DNA from: Microbacterium sp.
GTDB taxonomy: Bacteria > Actinomycetota > Actinomycetes > Actinomycetales > Microbacteriaceae
Reading direction: 5' to 3'
Length of the DNA stretch: 64,000 nucleotides
Assembly: GCA_017306415.1 (NCBI GenBank)
Contig: JAFKIL010000002.1
Coordinates: 186,001-250,000 of the forward strand
Below the pieces are notes generated by a model, which saw only the letters and a list, made by a program, of their open reading frames with translations, searched no databases and had not been told where the DNA came from. Of this stretch, positions 24,636 to 32,763 are shown piece after piece (within the stretch, counting starts at the first letter, position 1; each line of letters begins with the position of its first letter). The position numbers were made by a program, and so were the translations under genes.

Positions 24636-26378
24636 CTACGCTGCGGCGAAGTCCCCCAGATGCCGAAGCAGTGTCTTCACGTCCTCGCACACTTCGTCCG
24701 GTTTGAACGCCTTCGCCACCTTCACAGCCGAAACTCCGAGTCGATCCAGGATGTACTTGGCGTGAATGTCGCAAAGTGTCGTTGGCACTACAGAGTCTCG
24801 GAAGTTCTCACCGATGGCAAGCGCGAATTCGTCCTGGAGTATTGACCGGATCTCTTCTTCGCTCTTCCCGGATGCGCGGGCCAATGCAGCAGGGTGCACG
24901 AGGTAGGACTCGATGTACCGGCGCCGCCACTTGCGCGTCTCGAACCCATGCACGCTGGGCATGCGCTTGTCTTCGAGATCCGTGTCGACGGTCGCAATCG
25001 GGTCGTCATCCCGATCGCGCAAGCTAAACGCTTCGACACCACCGAACTCATCATCGAGCGCACGCCACAGAACTTTCCGCTCCTTATGCTGCTCGTTCGT
25101 CTGCCAGTGAGCAATCGAAGTGGGCAGCGGGAAACCGCAGATTCCCCCTAGTTCTCGGAGAACCGACAAGTCCGTCTTGCCTTCGTAAAAGAACACCTTC
25201 TTGGTGTCACGCACCCTCTCGATGCGCGGAGCATAGGTTGACCCAATGCCGACCACAAGGCCGACCTTTTGCTCCTCGCCCTTCAGGTAGCGGAACTTGC
25301 CCCCTTGACGGACCTCGAGGATGTCCGTGGGATCGGTGGCACGAAGAATCTCGCTCGAGTGCGTGGCAAGCAAGACCTGCTTGCCGAAGCGCTCCGCAAG
25401 TAGTCGTAGTCGGTCCACGAGCTGTGCCTGCAGCGATGCGTGCAGGTGTGCGTCCGGCTCATCGAAAAGCAAAATGTCCACGCTCCGCGAAGTGGCAAGC
25501 GTGTAGACACTGAGCCATTGGAGAAAGCCGCTCCCCTCGACCATGAGATCGCGAGCGTTGTACCCGGGGTGGCGTGTCAGCAGATAGCCGTCCACGGTGC
25601 CCTTGACTACATTGGCCTGGATATAGGTGTGGTACTCCTCATCAAAGTCTGCGATCGCCACCTCGGCCGAGAACACCTCGCGAAGAGTCTGCTGCAGCAC
25701 CTCCCAGGGATCGGAAGCGCGAAGCGCACGCAGATCAGGATCAGCGATCTTGGTCTTCTCGCCGCGTAGTCGTTTTCGTTCTGCCGTGTTCTCGTCGCGC
25801 ATGTCGAGGAGCAGGTTTCGTAGAACTGCCCCGGCAAGGCCCTCTCCGATCCGGCGCCGCCTCACCGCCCCAAACGTGCGCTCTTCTCGCGCGGATATTC
25901 CTGCGAAAGGTGGCAGGTATGCCAGCACTGGCGCGCGGTCGCCTTCGGTGAGCGTTGTCTCGGCGACCTTTATGAACAAGCGGTCGTTGGCAAGGGCAAG
26001 GGAGAATGCCAATCGATGTGCGGTCCCACCGTCGGTCCATTCGCATGCGATGAGCAAGGTGTACCCATCGTGATCCTCGTCGGTCTTCTGCGTCTTGAGG
26101 TTGCTCCAGAGGTGCTTTAGTGATGGGACGTTGATCGGCGAGAATTCGTCGTCGCCGAGCCCGAAGCCCTGACTGCTCGTCATTCCGTCTAGAAGAGAGC
26201 TGGACCCCTTTTGTGCTACGGTCGCTATCTTGCAGAACTCCCACACCGCTAGTGCCTGGAGAAAGCTCGATTTTCCGGCGTTGTTTCCACCGGCGACGAT
26301 GGAGAGCCCAGGGTTGAGTTCTACGCTGCTCGAAGCGAACTGCTTGAAGCGTTGAAGTTGCACGCGCGTAAGTTGCAC
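24636..26378 (-). CDS. OLD-family ATP-dependent endonuclease (AAA ATPase plus TOPRIM-like domain)
   Basis: A 580-residue protein with an SMC/RecF-like ATPase. Walker A is VAGGNNAGKSS at about residues 27-37, Walker B is DILLFDEPDAHLH, and the H-loop is VLLATHSSEIL. It is followed by a TOPRIM-like nuclease domain beginning VFFYEGKTDLSVLREL (acidic EGxTD motif) with an acidic cluster SLRDRDDD. This order defines OLD (overcoming lysogenisation defect) nucleases, many of which act in anti-phage defence. No UvrD-like GajB partner is adjacent, so it would be a stand-alone class 1-type OLD. I chose the GTG at 26378, with GGAGG 8 nt upstream; a GTG at 26402 is in frame. Visibly lower GC and more AT-ending codons than neighbours suggest horizontal acquisition. 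Confidence 0.88.
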   Translation of the reverse strand: MQLTRVQLQRFKQFASSSVELNPGLSIVAGGNNAGKSSFLQALAVWEFCKIATVAQKGSSSLLDGMTSSQGFGLGDDEFSPINVPSLKHLWSNLKTQKTDEDHDGYTLLIACEWTDGGTAHRLAFSLALANDRLFIKVAETTLTEGDRAPVLAYLPPFAGISAREERTFGAVRRRRIGEGLAGAVLRNLLLDMRDENTAERKRLRGEKTKIADPDLRALRASDPWEVLQQTLREVFSAEVAIADFDEEYHTYIQANVVKGTVDGYLLTRHPGYNARDLMVEGSGFLQWLSVYTLATSRSVDILLFDEPDAHLHASLQAQLVDRLRLLAERFGKQVLLATHSSEILRATDPTDILEVRQGGKFRYLKGEEQKVGLVVGIGSTYAPRIERVRDTKKVFFYEGKTDLSVLRELGGICGFPLPTSIAHWQTNEQHKERKVLWRALDDEFGGVEAFSLRDRDDDPIATVDTDLEDKRMPSVHGFETRKWRRRYIESYLVHPAALARASGKSEEEIRSILQDEFALAIGENFRDSVVPTTLCDIHAKYILDRLGVSAVKVAKAFKPDEVCEDVKTLLRHLGDFAAA

Positions 26379-26422
26379 AGGTTCAGCCTCCGGATAGATC
26401 ACTCAACGCTCAGGCAACTTCG

Positions 26423-26527
26423 TCATGCCCGGGTGAGTTCTTCTCTACACCCCGCCGCACGAGCGCGTCGATACACCGACCGCTCGCCTGCTGTTCCCAG
26501 CCACCCCTGATTCGCGAGCAGGACCAT
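26423..26527 (-). other. Possible 34-residue small ORF upstream of the OLD gene
   Basis: An ATG at 26527 preceded by AGGA opens a 34-codon frame (MVLLANQGWLGTAGERSVYR and on) ending 44 bp before the OLD start. It could be a leader-like small gene or the surviving tail of a lost gene. No family recognised; weak evidence. Confidence 0.2.
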
Positions 26528-26607
26528 CGCGTCCTACCTCACTTGGCCCGCTTGCTCAGAAGGTGTCCGCAGGCCGGTCTCCAAACCTGCGGCGCGAGAG
26601 TACGGAA

Positions 26608-26880
26608 CTAGATCGTGGCGACTTGGTTTCGTAGCCAGGGAAGCCCCTGCTCGACGATTGCGATGACGACGTCGGCGCGGACTCGATCCATGTCTTGTTC
26701 TTCGTAGACGCGCCACCATTTGTCCTCGCGGTGCTCGAGCAGGTGCCCGATTCGAGTGCTGCGCACGGATTCGCCATAGAGAGTCGAGGCGGAGTGCTTC
26801 GCGCCGCAGTGGGGACGCTGTGCAATCAGCGACCCCCCCTCGTCCCTACGCACGGTAAGCAGGTTGACGGTGAATCGCAT
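26608..26880 (-). pseudogene. Remnant of a DUF4304-type protein lacking its N-terminus
   Basis: The frame reads MRFTVNLLTVRRDEG, a middle part with DKWWRVYEEQD and an end IVEQGLPWLRNQV. This matches the second half of DUF4304 proteins (FtvNL, WW, glPWL). The same frame stays open upstream of the ATG and still shows LTLIGFQQSWCSI, the preceding domain strand. However, it contains no ATG, GTG or TTG before a stop near 27080, and the usual N-terminal GFkkkG region is missing. It therefore looks like a 5'-truncated gene. Translation from the internal ATG at 26880 is possible but would give half a domain. Confidence 0.55.
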
Positions 26881-26971
26881 TTCCGCGCTGATGCTGCACC
26901 AGGACTGCTGGAATCCGATGAGCGTGAGCGAATGTCTGTCGACGGGAGTGCGGTTGCCGGTCGCGATGGGG

Positions 26972-27397
26972 TCAGCGAACGGAGCCTGGTGTCGGATCTC
27001 CTGCAGAGAAGAGAACCTGCCGCGCCCGGAGAATGTGTCGCTCCGCGAACTCCTTTGGATGGAGCCAGACGTCGTCGATGACTAAGCCTCCACCTGTCCC
27101 TCCTGCCACGCTGCTTCCCACTGGCAGATGCTCCACCGTGATTTCGAGCATTGAGGGGTCATCCCAGACCAACGCGTCAAGTTCGGCTGCGAGCTGCGCG
27201 AGCGGTTCGGCGCTGCAGCGAGTCAGTCGAAGCGGCACGGTCAGGTAGATGGTGCCGCCGTCGTCTCCGGAGATCACGATGGCAGCGTCGGGATCGGTGC
27301 GTGCTTCCGCCCACGACTGATAAGCGCGGGTCTGGCGCCCCTGGCTTTCGGCCATCAAGGCACGTAGCGGCGAACTTGGCAAGCCATCATCGGTCAC
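26972..27397 (-). CDS. Hypothetical soluble protein
   Basis: A 141-residue acidic protein without signal peptide or membrane segment. It has a polar N-terminus, alternating strands (AAIVISGDDGGTIYLTVPL, SMLEITVEHLPVG) and a glycine-rich turn VAGGTGGG. I do not recognise the family. Its 3' end overlaps the open, start-less frame of the DUF4304 remnant, suggesting the two became joined by a deletion. It lies in the accessory patch beside the OLD nuclease gene. The start ATG lacks a strong ribosome binding site. Confidence 0.5.
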   Translation of the reverse strand: MTDDGLPSSPLRALMAESQGRQTRAYQSWAEARTDPDAAIVISGDDGGTIYLTVPLRLTRCSAEPLAQLAAELDALVWDDPSMLEITVEHLPVGSSVAGGTGGGLVIDDVWLHPKEFAERHILRARQVLFSAGDPTPGSVR

Positions 27398-27657
27398 GGC
27401 AAGACGCTAGCGCCAACATGCAAAGCTCGATAGCCGGTCGCGGAGCGCGCGGAAGAACCTAACCGATACGCAAACGAACAACGCTGACGAGCGGTGCGCG
27501 CTTGACCCGTCCGCACCGACGCCCGCTGACTGTGCCCTGACCGAAACGCGCGCCTACGCCATTGAGCGCACAAGAACGAGCGTCAACTCCGCTGCCATCA
27601 CCGCCGGGAAGCGGTGTCCGAGATCACCCATCGCGGTCCCCTGGGTTCGAGAACGCG

Positions 27658-28023
27658 TCAAGCCACGTTCTCGATGAGGTGCAGCTGCGTCCCGTCTGGA
27701 TCGACGAGGAAGCCAGCGCGTTGTCCCCACGGTTGCGGCCGAATGGGTTGCAGGCGAGGTGCTCCGGCGGTCCGCTCCGCCACGCCGGCCTCCGTGAGCT
27801 GCCGGTACAGTCCGTCGACATCGTCGACGCGGACGCTGCACATGAACGAGCTCTCTTCGGGAACAAGACCCGGGTAGGGGAAGAACTCCAGTTGCAGCTC
27901 CCCTCGACGCAGGATCAACCAGTCGTCGTCTCGATACGCCACGTCGAACCCGACCGCTTCGTAGAAACCGATCGTCTCGTCGAAAGAGCGCGAGGGCAGA
28001 TTGGGCACCGCTCTGTCAGCCAT
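27658..28023 (-). CDS. VOC-superfamily / bleomycin-resistance-like protein
   Basis: A 121-residue protein of the vicinal-oxygen-chelate fold. It has two beta-alpha-beta modules (NLPSRSFDETIGFYEAVGF, and CSVRVDDVDGLYRQLTEAGV) and the closing strand GQRAGFLVDPDGTQLHLIE. The layout matches Ble-type proteins that sequester bleomycin. Many such genes are simply VOC proteins with unknown ligand, so resistance is not demonstrated. It lies 29 bp downstream of dnaB on the same strand. Confidence 0.88.
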   Translation of the reverse strand: MADRAVPNLPSRSFDETIGFYEAVGFDVAYRDDDWLILRRGELQLEFFPYPGLVPEESSFMCSVRVDDVDGLYRQLTEAGVAERTAGAPRLQPIRPQPWGQRAGFLVDPDGTQLHLIENVA

Positions 28024-28052
28024 GTCGAGAGCCTAGCGAGCCGGGCAATCTC

Positions 28053-29423
28053 CTACCCGAAGTCCCCCGGGGCCATGTCGGCGAAGCGCGAGAAATGGCC
28101 CTGGAAGGCGATCTCGATCGTGGCGGTGGGGCCGTTGCGGTGCTTGGCGACGATCAGGTCGGCCTCGCCGGGACGGCTGTCTTTGTCGTAGACCGACTCG
28201 CGGTGGAGCAGCATCACCATGTCGGCGTCCTGCTCGATCGAGCCCGATTCGCGCAGGTCGCTGACCTGGGGCTTCTTGTCCTGCCGCTGCTCCGACCCGC
28301 GGTTCAGCTGCGAGAGCGCGACGACCGGCACCTGGAGCTCCTTGGCGAGAAGCTTCAGCGCACGCGAGAACTCGCTGACCTCCTGCTGGCGCGACTCGAC
28401 GCGCTTGCCGCTCGTCATGAGCTGGAGGTAGTCGATGATGACCATCTTGAGACCCGCGCGCTGCTTCAGCCGGCGGCACTTCGCGCGGATCTCGACCAGC
28501 GTCATATTGGGGCTGTCGTCGATGTAGAGCGGCGCGTCGTTGATGCGGCCGCGCGTGGCGGCCACCGTCGTCCAGTCGCGCGAGTCGAGCGTGCCCTTGC
28601 GCATGTTCTGCAGCGGGATGGCGCCTTCGGCGCTGAGGAGCCGCATCGCGATCTCGCTGCGGCCCATCTCGAGCGAGAAGAAGATCGTGGGCATGTTGTG
28701 CTTGATGGCCGCCGACCGGGCGAAGTCGAGGGCGAGCGTCGACTTGCCCATCGCGGGGCGGGCGGCGACGACGATCATCTGGCCCCCGTGCAGACCGTTG
28801 GTGAGGTCGTCGAGCGGCTTGAACCCGGTCGGGATGCCGGTCATCTGCCCGTCACGCCCACGCGCGGCCTCGATCTCATCGACCGCCGCGTCGACCGCGA
28901 TCGTGAGCGGGACGTAGTCCTCCGCCGTCTCGGCGCCGGTCACGGAGTAGATCTCGGCCTGCGCGCTGTTCACCAGCTCGACGGCCTCGCCCTGCCCCGA
29001 GTACCCCATCTGCACGATGCGCGTGCCGGCCTCGACGAGCCGGCGCAGCAGCGCGCGCTCCGAGACGATTCCGGCGTAGTAGCCGGCGTTCGCCGCCGTG
29101 GGGACGATCGAGGTGAGAGTGTGCAGATAGTCGGCACCGCCGGCGCGCTGCAGCTCGCCGGTCTTGATGAGCTCGTCGGTGACGGCCACGACATCGGTCG
29201 GCTCGCCGTGCGAGTACAGGGTGAGGATCGCCTCGAAGATCAGCTCGTGCTTCGGGATGTAGAAGTCGGCCGCACGCAGCGTCTCGATCACGTCGGCGAC
29301 CGCATCCTTCGACAGCAGCATCCCGCCCAGCGCGCTCTGCTCGGCGAGGATGTCGTGCGGAGGGGTCCGGTCCGGCGTGCGGGGTCCGCCCAGGCGCTCG
29401 TCAGAGATGTCAGCGATCGACAC
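28053..29423 (-). CDS. dnaB: Replicative DNA helicase DnaB
   Basis: Hexameric 5'-3' helicase of the replisome, 456 residues, normal length. The N-terminal DnaB domain starts PPHDILAEQSALGGMLLS. The RecA-like domain has Walker A VVAARPAMGKSTLALDFAR, the FFSLEM segment after it, IDYLQLM (Walker B) and LSQLNRGSEQR with the arginine region. No intein insertion is present. I chose the GTG at 29423, with GGAGG 9 nt upstream. The neighbourhood, with rpsF-ssb-rpsR-rplI on the same strand further upstream, is the usual actinobacterial arrangement, here interrupted by two plus-strand surface genes. A cluster of DnaA-box-like sequences lies in its promoter region. Confidence 0.97.
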   Translation of the reverse strand: MSIADISDERLGGPRTPDRTPPHDILAEQSALGGMLLSKDAVADVIETLRAADFYIPKHELIFEAILTLYSHGEPTDVVAVTDELIKTGELQRAGGADYLHTLTSIVPTAANAGYYAGIVSERALLRRLVEAGTRIVQMGYSGQGEAVELVNSAQAEIYSVTGAETAEDYVPLTIAVDAAVDEIEAARGRDGQMTGIPTGFKPLDDLTNGLHGGQMIVVAARPAMGKSTLALDFARSAAIKHNMPTIFFSLEMGRSEIAMRLLSAEGAIPLQNMRKGTLDSRDWTTVAATRGRINDAPLYIDDSPNMTLVEIRAKCRRLKQRAGLKMVIIDYLQLMTSGKRVESRQQEVSEFSRALKLLAKELQVPVVALSQLNRGSEQRQDKKPQVSDLRESGSIEQDADMVMLLHRESVYDKDSRPGEADLIVAKHRNGPTATIEIAFQGHFSRFADMAPGDFG

Positions 29424-29636
29424 GTCGTGCGTCCTCCACATGGCAATTCCGGATGATGGTGCTCACGAACGGAAGGCGCGCGTGGGCATCGTGGCCGGAT
29501 GCCTCGAGCACCCCTTCCGTGACCGATAGACGATCACGGACCTCCGACATCCGTCTTCTCTGACGGATCCGCTGCCAGCCCCCCGAAGAGCCGTGCCCCC
29601 ACGCTATGAGGGTGCTTCGACACCCGCAACTCGGCC

Positions 29637-29832
29637 TGTGGATAACTGTGTGGACAGTCTGCGCGAAACGCCGCCCGACCTGTGTACAACGCCTGTGGAG
29701 AACTGTGGGTTCGGGAGTTCGCACAGAGTTTTTTCCCAGCTTTGACCTGGGCTTTATCCGAACTTCCTGTGTGGAGCGAGATGTGATTGAAGTTGGGATT
29801 GAAGGTTGTGGGCGACCGGAGAGTTATGCACA
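29637..29832. promoter_or_regulatory. Cluster of DnaA-box-like sequences upstream of dnaB
   Basis: This 623-bp intergenic region (29424-30046) is AT-richer than its surroundings. It holds a perfect DnaA box, TGTGGATAA (29637-29645), plus near matches TGTGGAGAA (29694-29702), TTATCCGAA (29754-29762) and TTATGCACA (29824-29832), each with one or two mismatches. They may let DnaA regulate dnaB or form a DnaA-titration site. Nothing else recognisable is present in the gap; the region must also hold the promoters of dnaB and of the plus-strand surface gene. Confidence 0.45.
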
Positions 29833-30046
29833 GAAACGGCCCGTGCACAAGTTTCGCGCCCCCTTCGCGATGTCGGGCGTGTCGGAACCCCGCCCGCGCG
29901 CAGGCCACGGTCGCGGATGCCCGCACCACGGATGATCTTTCGCGTCAAGGCCCCTAGACACAGCGGTGACGGAGGCGTACATTCGCGTGTTATCCAGGAC
30001 GTCGGACCCCAGCCGACGACCGTTCGCTCTCTCGGGGGAGGTGAGC

Positions 30047-30991
30047 ATGGACTTCATTCGCGTCTTCGGACGTCGTGGCGTGACGCGCCCCGTGCTCATC
30101 GGCGCGGGCCTGGCCTTCGCATGGCTGGGCGCGTCGATCATCCTCGGCATGACCAGCTCCGGCGCCCACGCCGACAGCCGTGACCCTGGGCCGCTGGACG
30201 GCCTCACCTCGAGCGTGTCGCGGGTCGCCGAAGACGTCGTCCACCCGCTCGCCTCGGCGCTCTCGCCCGTCGTGACACCCGTCGCCCACGCGGTGACGCC
30301 GGTCGTCCACGCCGCATCCGTCCCGGTCGCCCACGTGACGACGCCGGTCGCCGCCGTCGTCAAGCCGGTCGCGACCGCTGCCGCCCCTGTCGCTCAGGCG
30401 GCCGCGCCGGTCGTCGCCGCCGCAAAGGCCGCGACGACCTCCGTCACGGCACCGGTCACCGACGTGCTGGCACCCGTCATCGGCGCTCTGCGACCCGTCC
30501 TCGACCCCGTGGACAGCACCCTCGCTCCGGTCGGCGACGCGCTCGCACCGGTCCTCACGGCGCTGCAGCCGGTGCTCGACCCCGTCGCCGGCGGCCTTCC
30601 GCCTGTCCTGACACCGCCCGTCGTCTCGCCCGGAAGCGCGACGCAGACGAACGAACTCGCGGGCGGCAGCGCGACCACCGCACCGGCCGGGGCCCTCGGC
30701 GGCTTCTCCTTCGACGCCGCCCTGACGACGCTGCGGGCCGTCGTGACGACCGCGGGCGCGGCATCCGGACTGCCATTCTCACCCGGAGACTCCGGCACGC
30801 CCTTCTCTCCGCTGGCCGCGATGGCCGCGACCTCCGTCTCCTCCGGTGCCTCCGGCACGGGGCTGGGACTGCTCGCGCTCGCCGTCGTGGGCTTCGCCTT
30901 CGCTCGACCTCTGGCGGGTCTCACACGTCGACGTGCGGACGACCGCCTTCCCGTCTCGGCCACGTTCGAGACCGACTCCTCCCCCGACTGA
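30047..30991 (+). CDS. Pro/Val-repeat surface protein with N- and C-terminal membrane segments
   Basis: A 314-residue protein of unknown function. An N-terminal hydrophobic segment (about residues 15-38, probable signal peptide ending near AHADS) is followed by a long low-complexity region. This repeats units of the type P-V-(V/L/A)-x-x-(V/A), for example SPVVTPVAHAVTPVVHAASV and LAPVIGALRPVLDPVDSTLA. A Gly/Ser/Ala stretch follows, then a C-terminal membrane helix (GLGLLALAVVGFAFA) with a basic tail. The layout is that of a cell-envelope protein with an extended stalk, but I see no LPxTG-type sortase motif. GGGGGAGG lies 5 nt before the ATG. It is followed 92 bp later by the chaplin-like gene, so the two are probably one unit. 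Confidence 0.75.
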   Translation: MDFIRVFGRRGVTRPVLIGAGLAFAWLGASIILGMTSSGAHADSRDPGPLDGLTSSVSRVAEDVVHPLASALSPVVTPVAHAVTPVVHAASVPVAHVTTPVAAVVKPVATAAAPVAQAAAPVVAAAKAATTSVTAPVTDVLAPVIGALRPVLDPVDSTLAPVGDALAPVLTALQPVLDPVAGGLPPVLTPPVVSPGSATQTNELAGGSATTAPAGALGGFSFDAALTTLRAVVTTAGAASGLPFSPGDSGTPFSPLAAMAATSVSSGASGTGLGLLALAVVGFAFARPLAGLTRRRADDRLPVSATFETDSSPD

Positions 30992-31083
30992 TCGGGACCC
31001 CGCCGTGCCTGCGTGCGCGGCAGACGGGTCATTCTCGCGCCATCGGCGCACTCCGATCAGTTCGACTAAGGGGAAGCATCATC

Positions 31084-32529
31084 ATGAACACTTTCGCGAG
31101 GAATGCCCTGTGGGGCACCCTCATCGCGGGCGGCATCACGCTGCTCGGAACAGCGGCGGCCAACGCCGCTGAGACCTCGGGCGCGGACGGCGTCGGCTCC
31201 GGGAGCCAGGCACCGATCAGCGTCAGCGTCCCGATCACCCTGGGCGGCAACGCCGTCTCGGTGCTCGGCACGTCCCACTCCGCCGGTGCGCCGGCAGCGA
31301 GCACGCCCGCAGCGGCACCCACCGCCTCCACGGGCGGCGACACCACCAGCGGGAGCGGGGGAGCCGCGAGCGGCACCCAGGCGCCCGTCACCGTGTCGGT
31401 GCCGGTGAACCTGCACGGCACGGCGGTGTCCGTCGTCGGCGACTCGGCGTCGACCGGCGGGGGCAGCACCTCAGGGACCGCACCGGCCGCTCCGGCGCCC
31501 GCCGCGGCGAGCACCACCGACGGAGCGGACGGGGTCGCCTCGGGGACCCAGGCGCCCATCGCCGTGAGCGTGCCCGTGAACGTCGCGGGCAACGGGATCT
31601 CGGTGCTCGGTGACTCGTCATCGAGCGGCACGGGGAGCACCCCGGCCGCCGCACCCGCCGCGACCGCACCGGTCACGACGAGCGGCACCGACAGCATCCT
31701 CGGCGGCACCCAGCTGCCGATCGCGCTGAACGTCCCGGTCGGGCTCGGCGGGAACGCCATCTCGGTGCTCGGCGACTCCACCAGCGGCGGAACCACCGCG
31801 GGCACCGGCACGCCCGGCACCACCGGCGGCAACACCACCAGCGGCACCGACGGGATCGCCGGCGGAACCCAGGCACCCATCGACGCCGCCGTCCCGGTGA
31901 ACGTCCGCGGGAACGCCGTCTCGGTCCTCGGCGACTCCACCAGCAGCGGAACCACCGGGGGCACCGGCACCACCGGCACACCCGGCACCACCGGCGGAAA
32001 CACCACCAGCGGCACCGACGGGACCGCGAGCGGAACCCAGGCACCCATCGACGCCGCCGTCCCGGTGAACGTCGGCGGGAACGCCATCTCGGTCCTCGGC
32101 GACTCCACCAGCGGCGGAACCACCGCGGGCACCGGCACCACCACCGGCACCACCGGCGGCAACACCACCAGTGGCACCGACGGGATCCTCGGGGGCACCC
32201 AGCTCCCGATCCGGATCGCCGCTCCGGTGAACCTCGGCGGCAACGCCATCTCGGTCATCGGCGACACGACCACCGACCCCGGCACTCCCGGCACCCCCGG
32301 TGACCCCGGCACGCCTGGAGACCCCGGCACGCCCGGAGACCCCGGCACGCCCGGAACCCCGGGAACCGGCGCGCAGCCCACGGCCGTGGGCGATGTGACC
32401 GTGCTGGCCGCGGCCGACGGGACACTGGCCGAGACCGGCGGCGGGGAGTACCTGCCCGCCCTGATCGGAGCCCTGGTGTTCCTGATCGCCGGGTTCGGGA
32501 CGCTCGCCCTGCGCCACCACAAGGCCTGA
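31084..32529 (+). CDS. Chaplin-like repeat protein with LAETG cell-wall anchor
   Basis: A 481-residue secreted surface protein. The signal peptide covers residues 1-28. Seven copies of an about 33-residue unit start near residues 32, 89, 146, 200, 253, 309 and 363; the core is GTQAPI....VPVNV.GNA(I/V)SVLGDS, which closely resembles the hydrophobic chaplin domain of Streptomyces but without its cysteines. Thr/Gly/Pro-rich linkers separate them. Residues 399-427 form a collagen-like Gly-x-y run (GTPGDP repeats). The end has LAETG (448-452), a hydrophobic helix and RHHK, a class E-type sortase signal of high-GC actinobacteria. Family function suggests amyloid-like, surface-active fibrils covalently fixed to peptidoglycan; this is inference. 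AAGGGGAAG precedes the ATG. Confidence 0.85.
   Translation: MNTFARNALWGTLIAGGITLLGTAAANAAETSGADGVGSGSQAPISVSVPITLGGNAVSVLGTSHSAGAPAASTPAAAPTASTGGDTTSGSGGAASGTQAPVTVSVPVNLHGTAVSVVGDSASTGGGSTSGTAPAAPAPAAASTTDGADGVASGTQAPIAVSVPVNVAGNGISVLGDSSSSGTGSTPAAAPAATAPVTTSGTDSILGGTQLPIALNVPVGLGGNAISVLGDSTSGGTTAGTGTPGTTGGNTTSGTDGIAGGTQAPIDAAVPVNVRGNAVSVLGDSTSSGTTGGTGTTGTPGTTGGNTTSGTDGTASGTQAPIDAAVPVNVGGNAISVLGDSTSGGTTAGTGTTTGTTGGNTTSGTDGILGGTQLPIRIAAPVNLGGNAISVIGDTTTDPGTPGTPGDPGTPGDPGTPGDPGTPGTPGTGAQPTAVGDVTVLAAADGTLAETGGGEYLPALIGALVFLIAGFGTLALRHHKA
31177..32268 (+). repeat. Seven in-frame chaplin-like repeats
   Basis: Units recur every 53-57 codons (about 160-171 bp). Units 5 and 6, with their linkers (roughly 31840-32150), are nearly identical in DNA as well as in protein, showing recent duplication. 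Units 1-3 are more diverged. Copy number may vary between strains. Confidence 0.85.
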
Positions 32530-32539
32530 CCACCCGGCT

Positions 32540-32574
32540 GGGTGCGCGGGCGCGCTGCGGCGCCCCGCGCACCC
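32540..32574 (+). terminator. Hairpin terminator after the chaplin-like gene
   Basis: GGGTGCGCGGG (32540-32550) pairs with the segment 32563-32574 (CCCCGCGCACCC), 11 bp with one bulged base, beginning 10 bp after the stop codon. Confidence 0.65.
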
Positions 32575-32689
32575 ACCGGCGTGCGTCGACCCGCCTCGGC
32601 TGAGAGAGGGGCGAACGACACGCGCGTTCGTGCCGAGGCGCCTCCCGGGCGGTGGTGGCGATGATGTCGCCCTGCCGCGGGCGGAAAAG

Positions 32690-32731
32690 GCGGATGCCGC
32701 GGAATCCCTGGGGGGGGATCCGCGGCATCCG
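32690..32731 (-). terminator. Hairpin terminator after rplI
   Basis: The segment GCGGATGCCGCGGAATCC (32690-32707) pairs with 32715-32731 over about 16 bp with a single bulge. It lies 33 bp past the rplI stop on the minus strand, in the convergent gap with the chaplin-like gene. Confidence 0.65.
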
Positions 32732-32763
32732 TCTTCGCCCCGCCGTCGGCGGGTGCAGAGGAA

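Noticed and set aside
24636-26378. Gabija (GajA) or PARIS defence system
   Set aside because: No UvrD-like partner follows and no separate AriB is present. The protein fits a stand-alone OLD nuclease, and a fused AriAB-type system cannot be shown by eye.
27658-28023. Confirmed bleomycin-resistance gene
   Set aside because: The VOC fold is clear, but the ligand is not; the name would overstate the evidence.
29424-30046. Chromosomal replication origin
   Set aside because: DnaA boxes are present, but dnaA, dnaN and rpmH are not, and the density of perfect boxes is too low for an actinobacterial oriC.
31084-32529. Coding artefact caused by simple repeats
   Set aside because: Signal peptide, conserved repeat cores, sorting signal, ribosome binding site and terminator all agree with a real gene; the minus-strand frames over it lack these.
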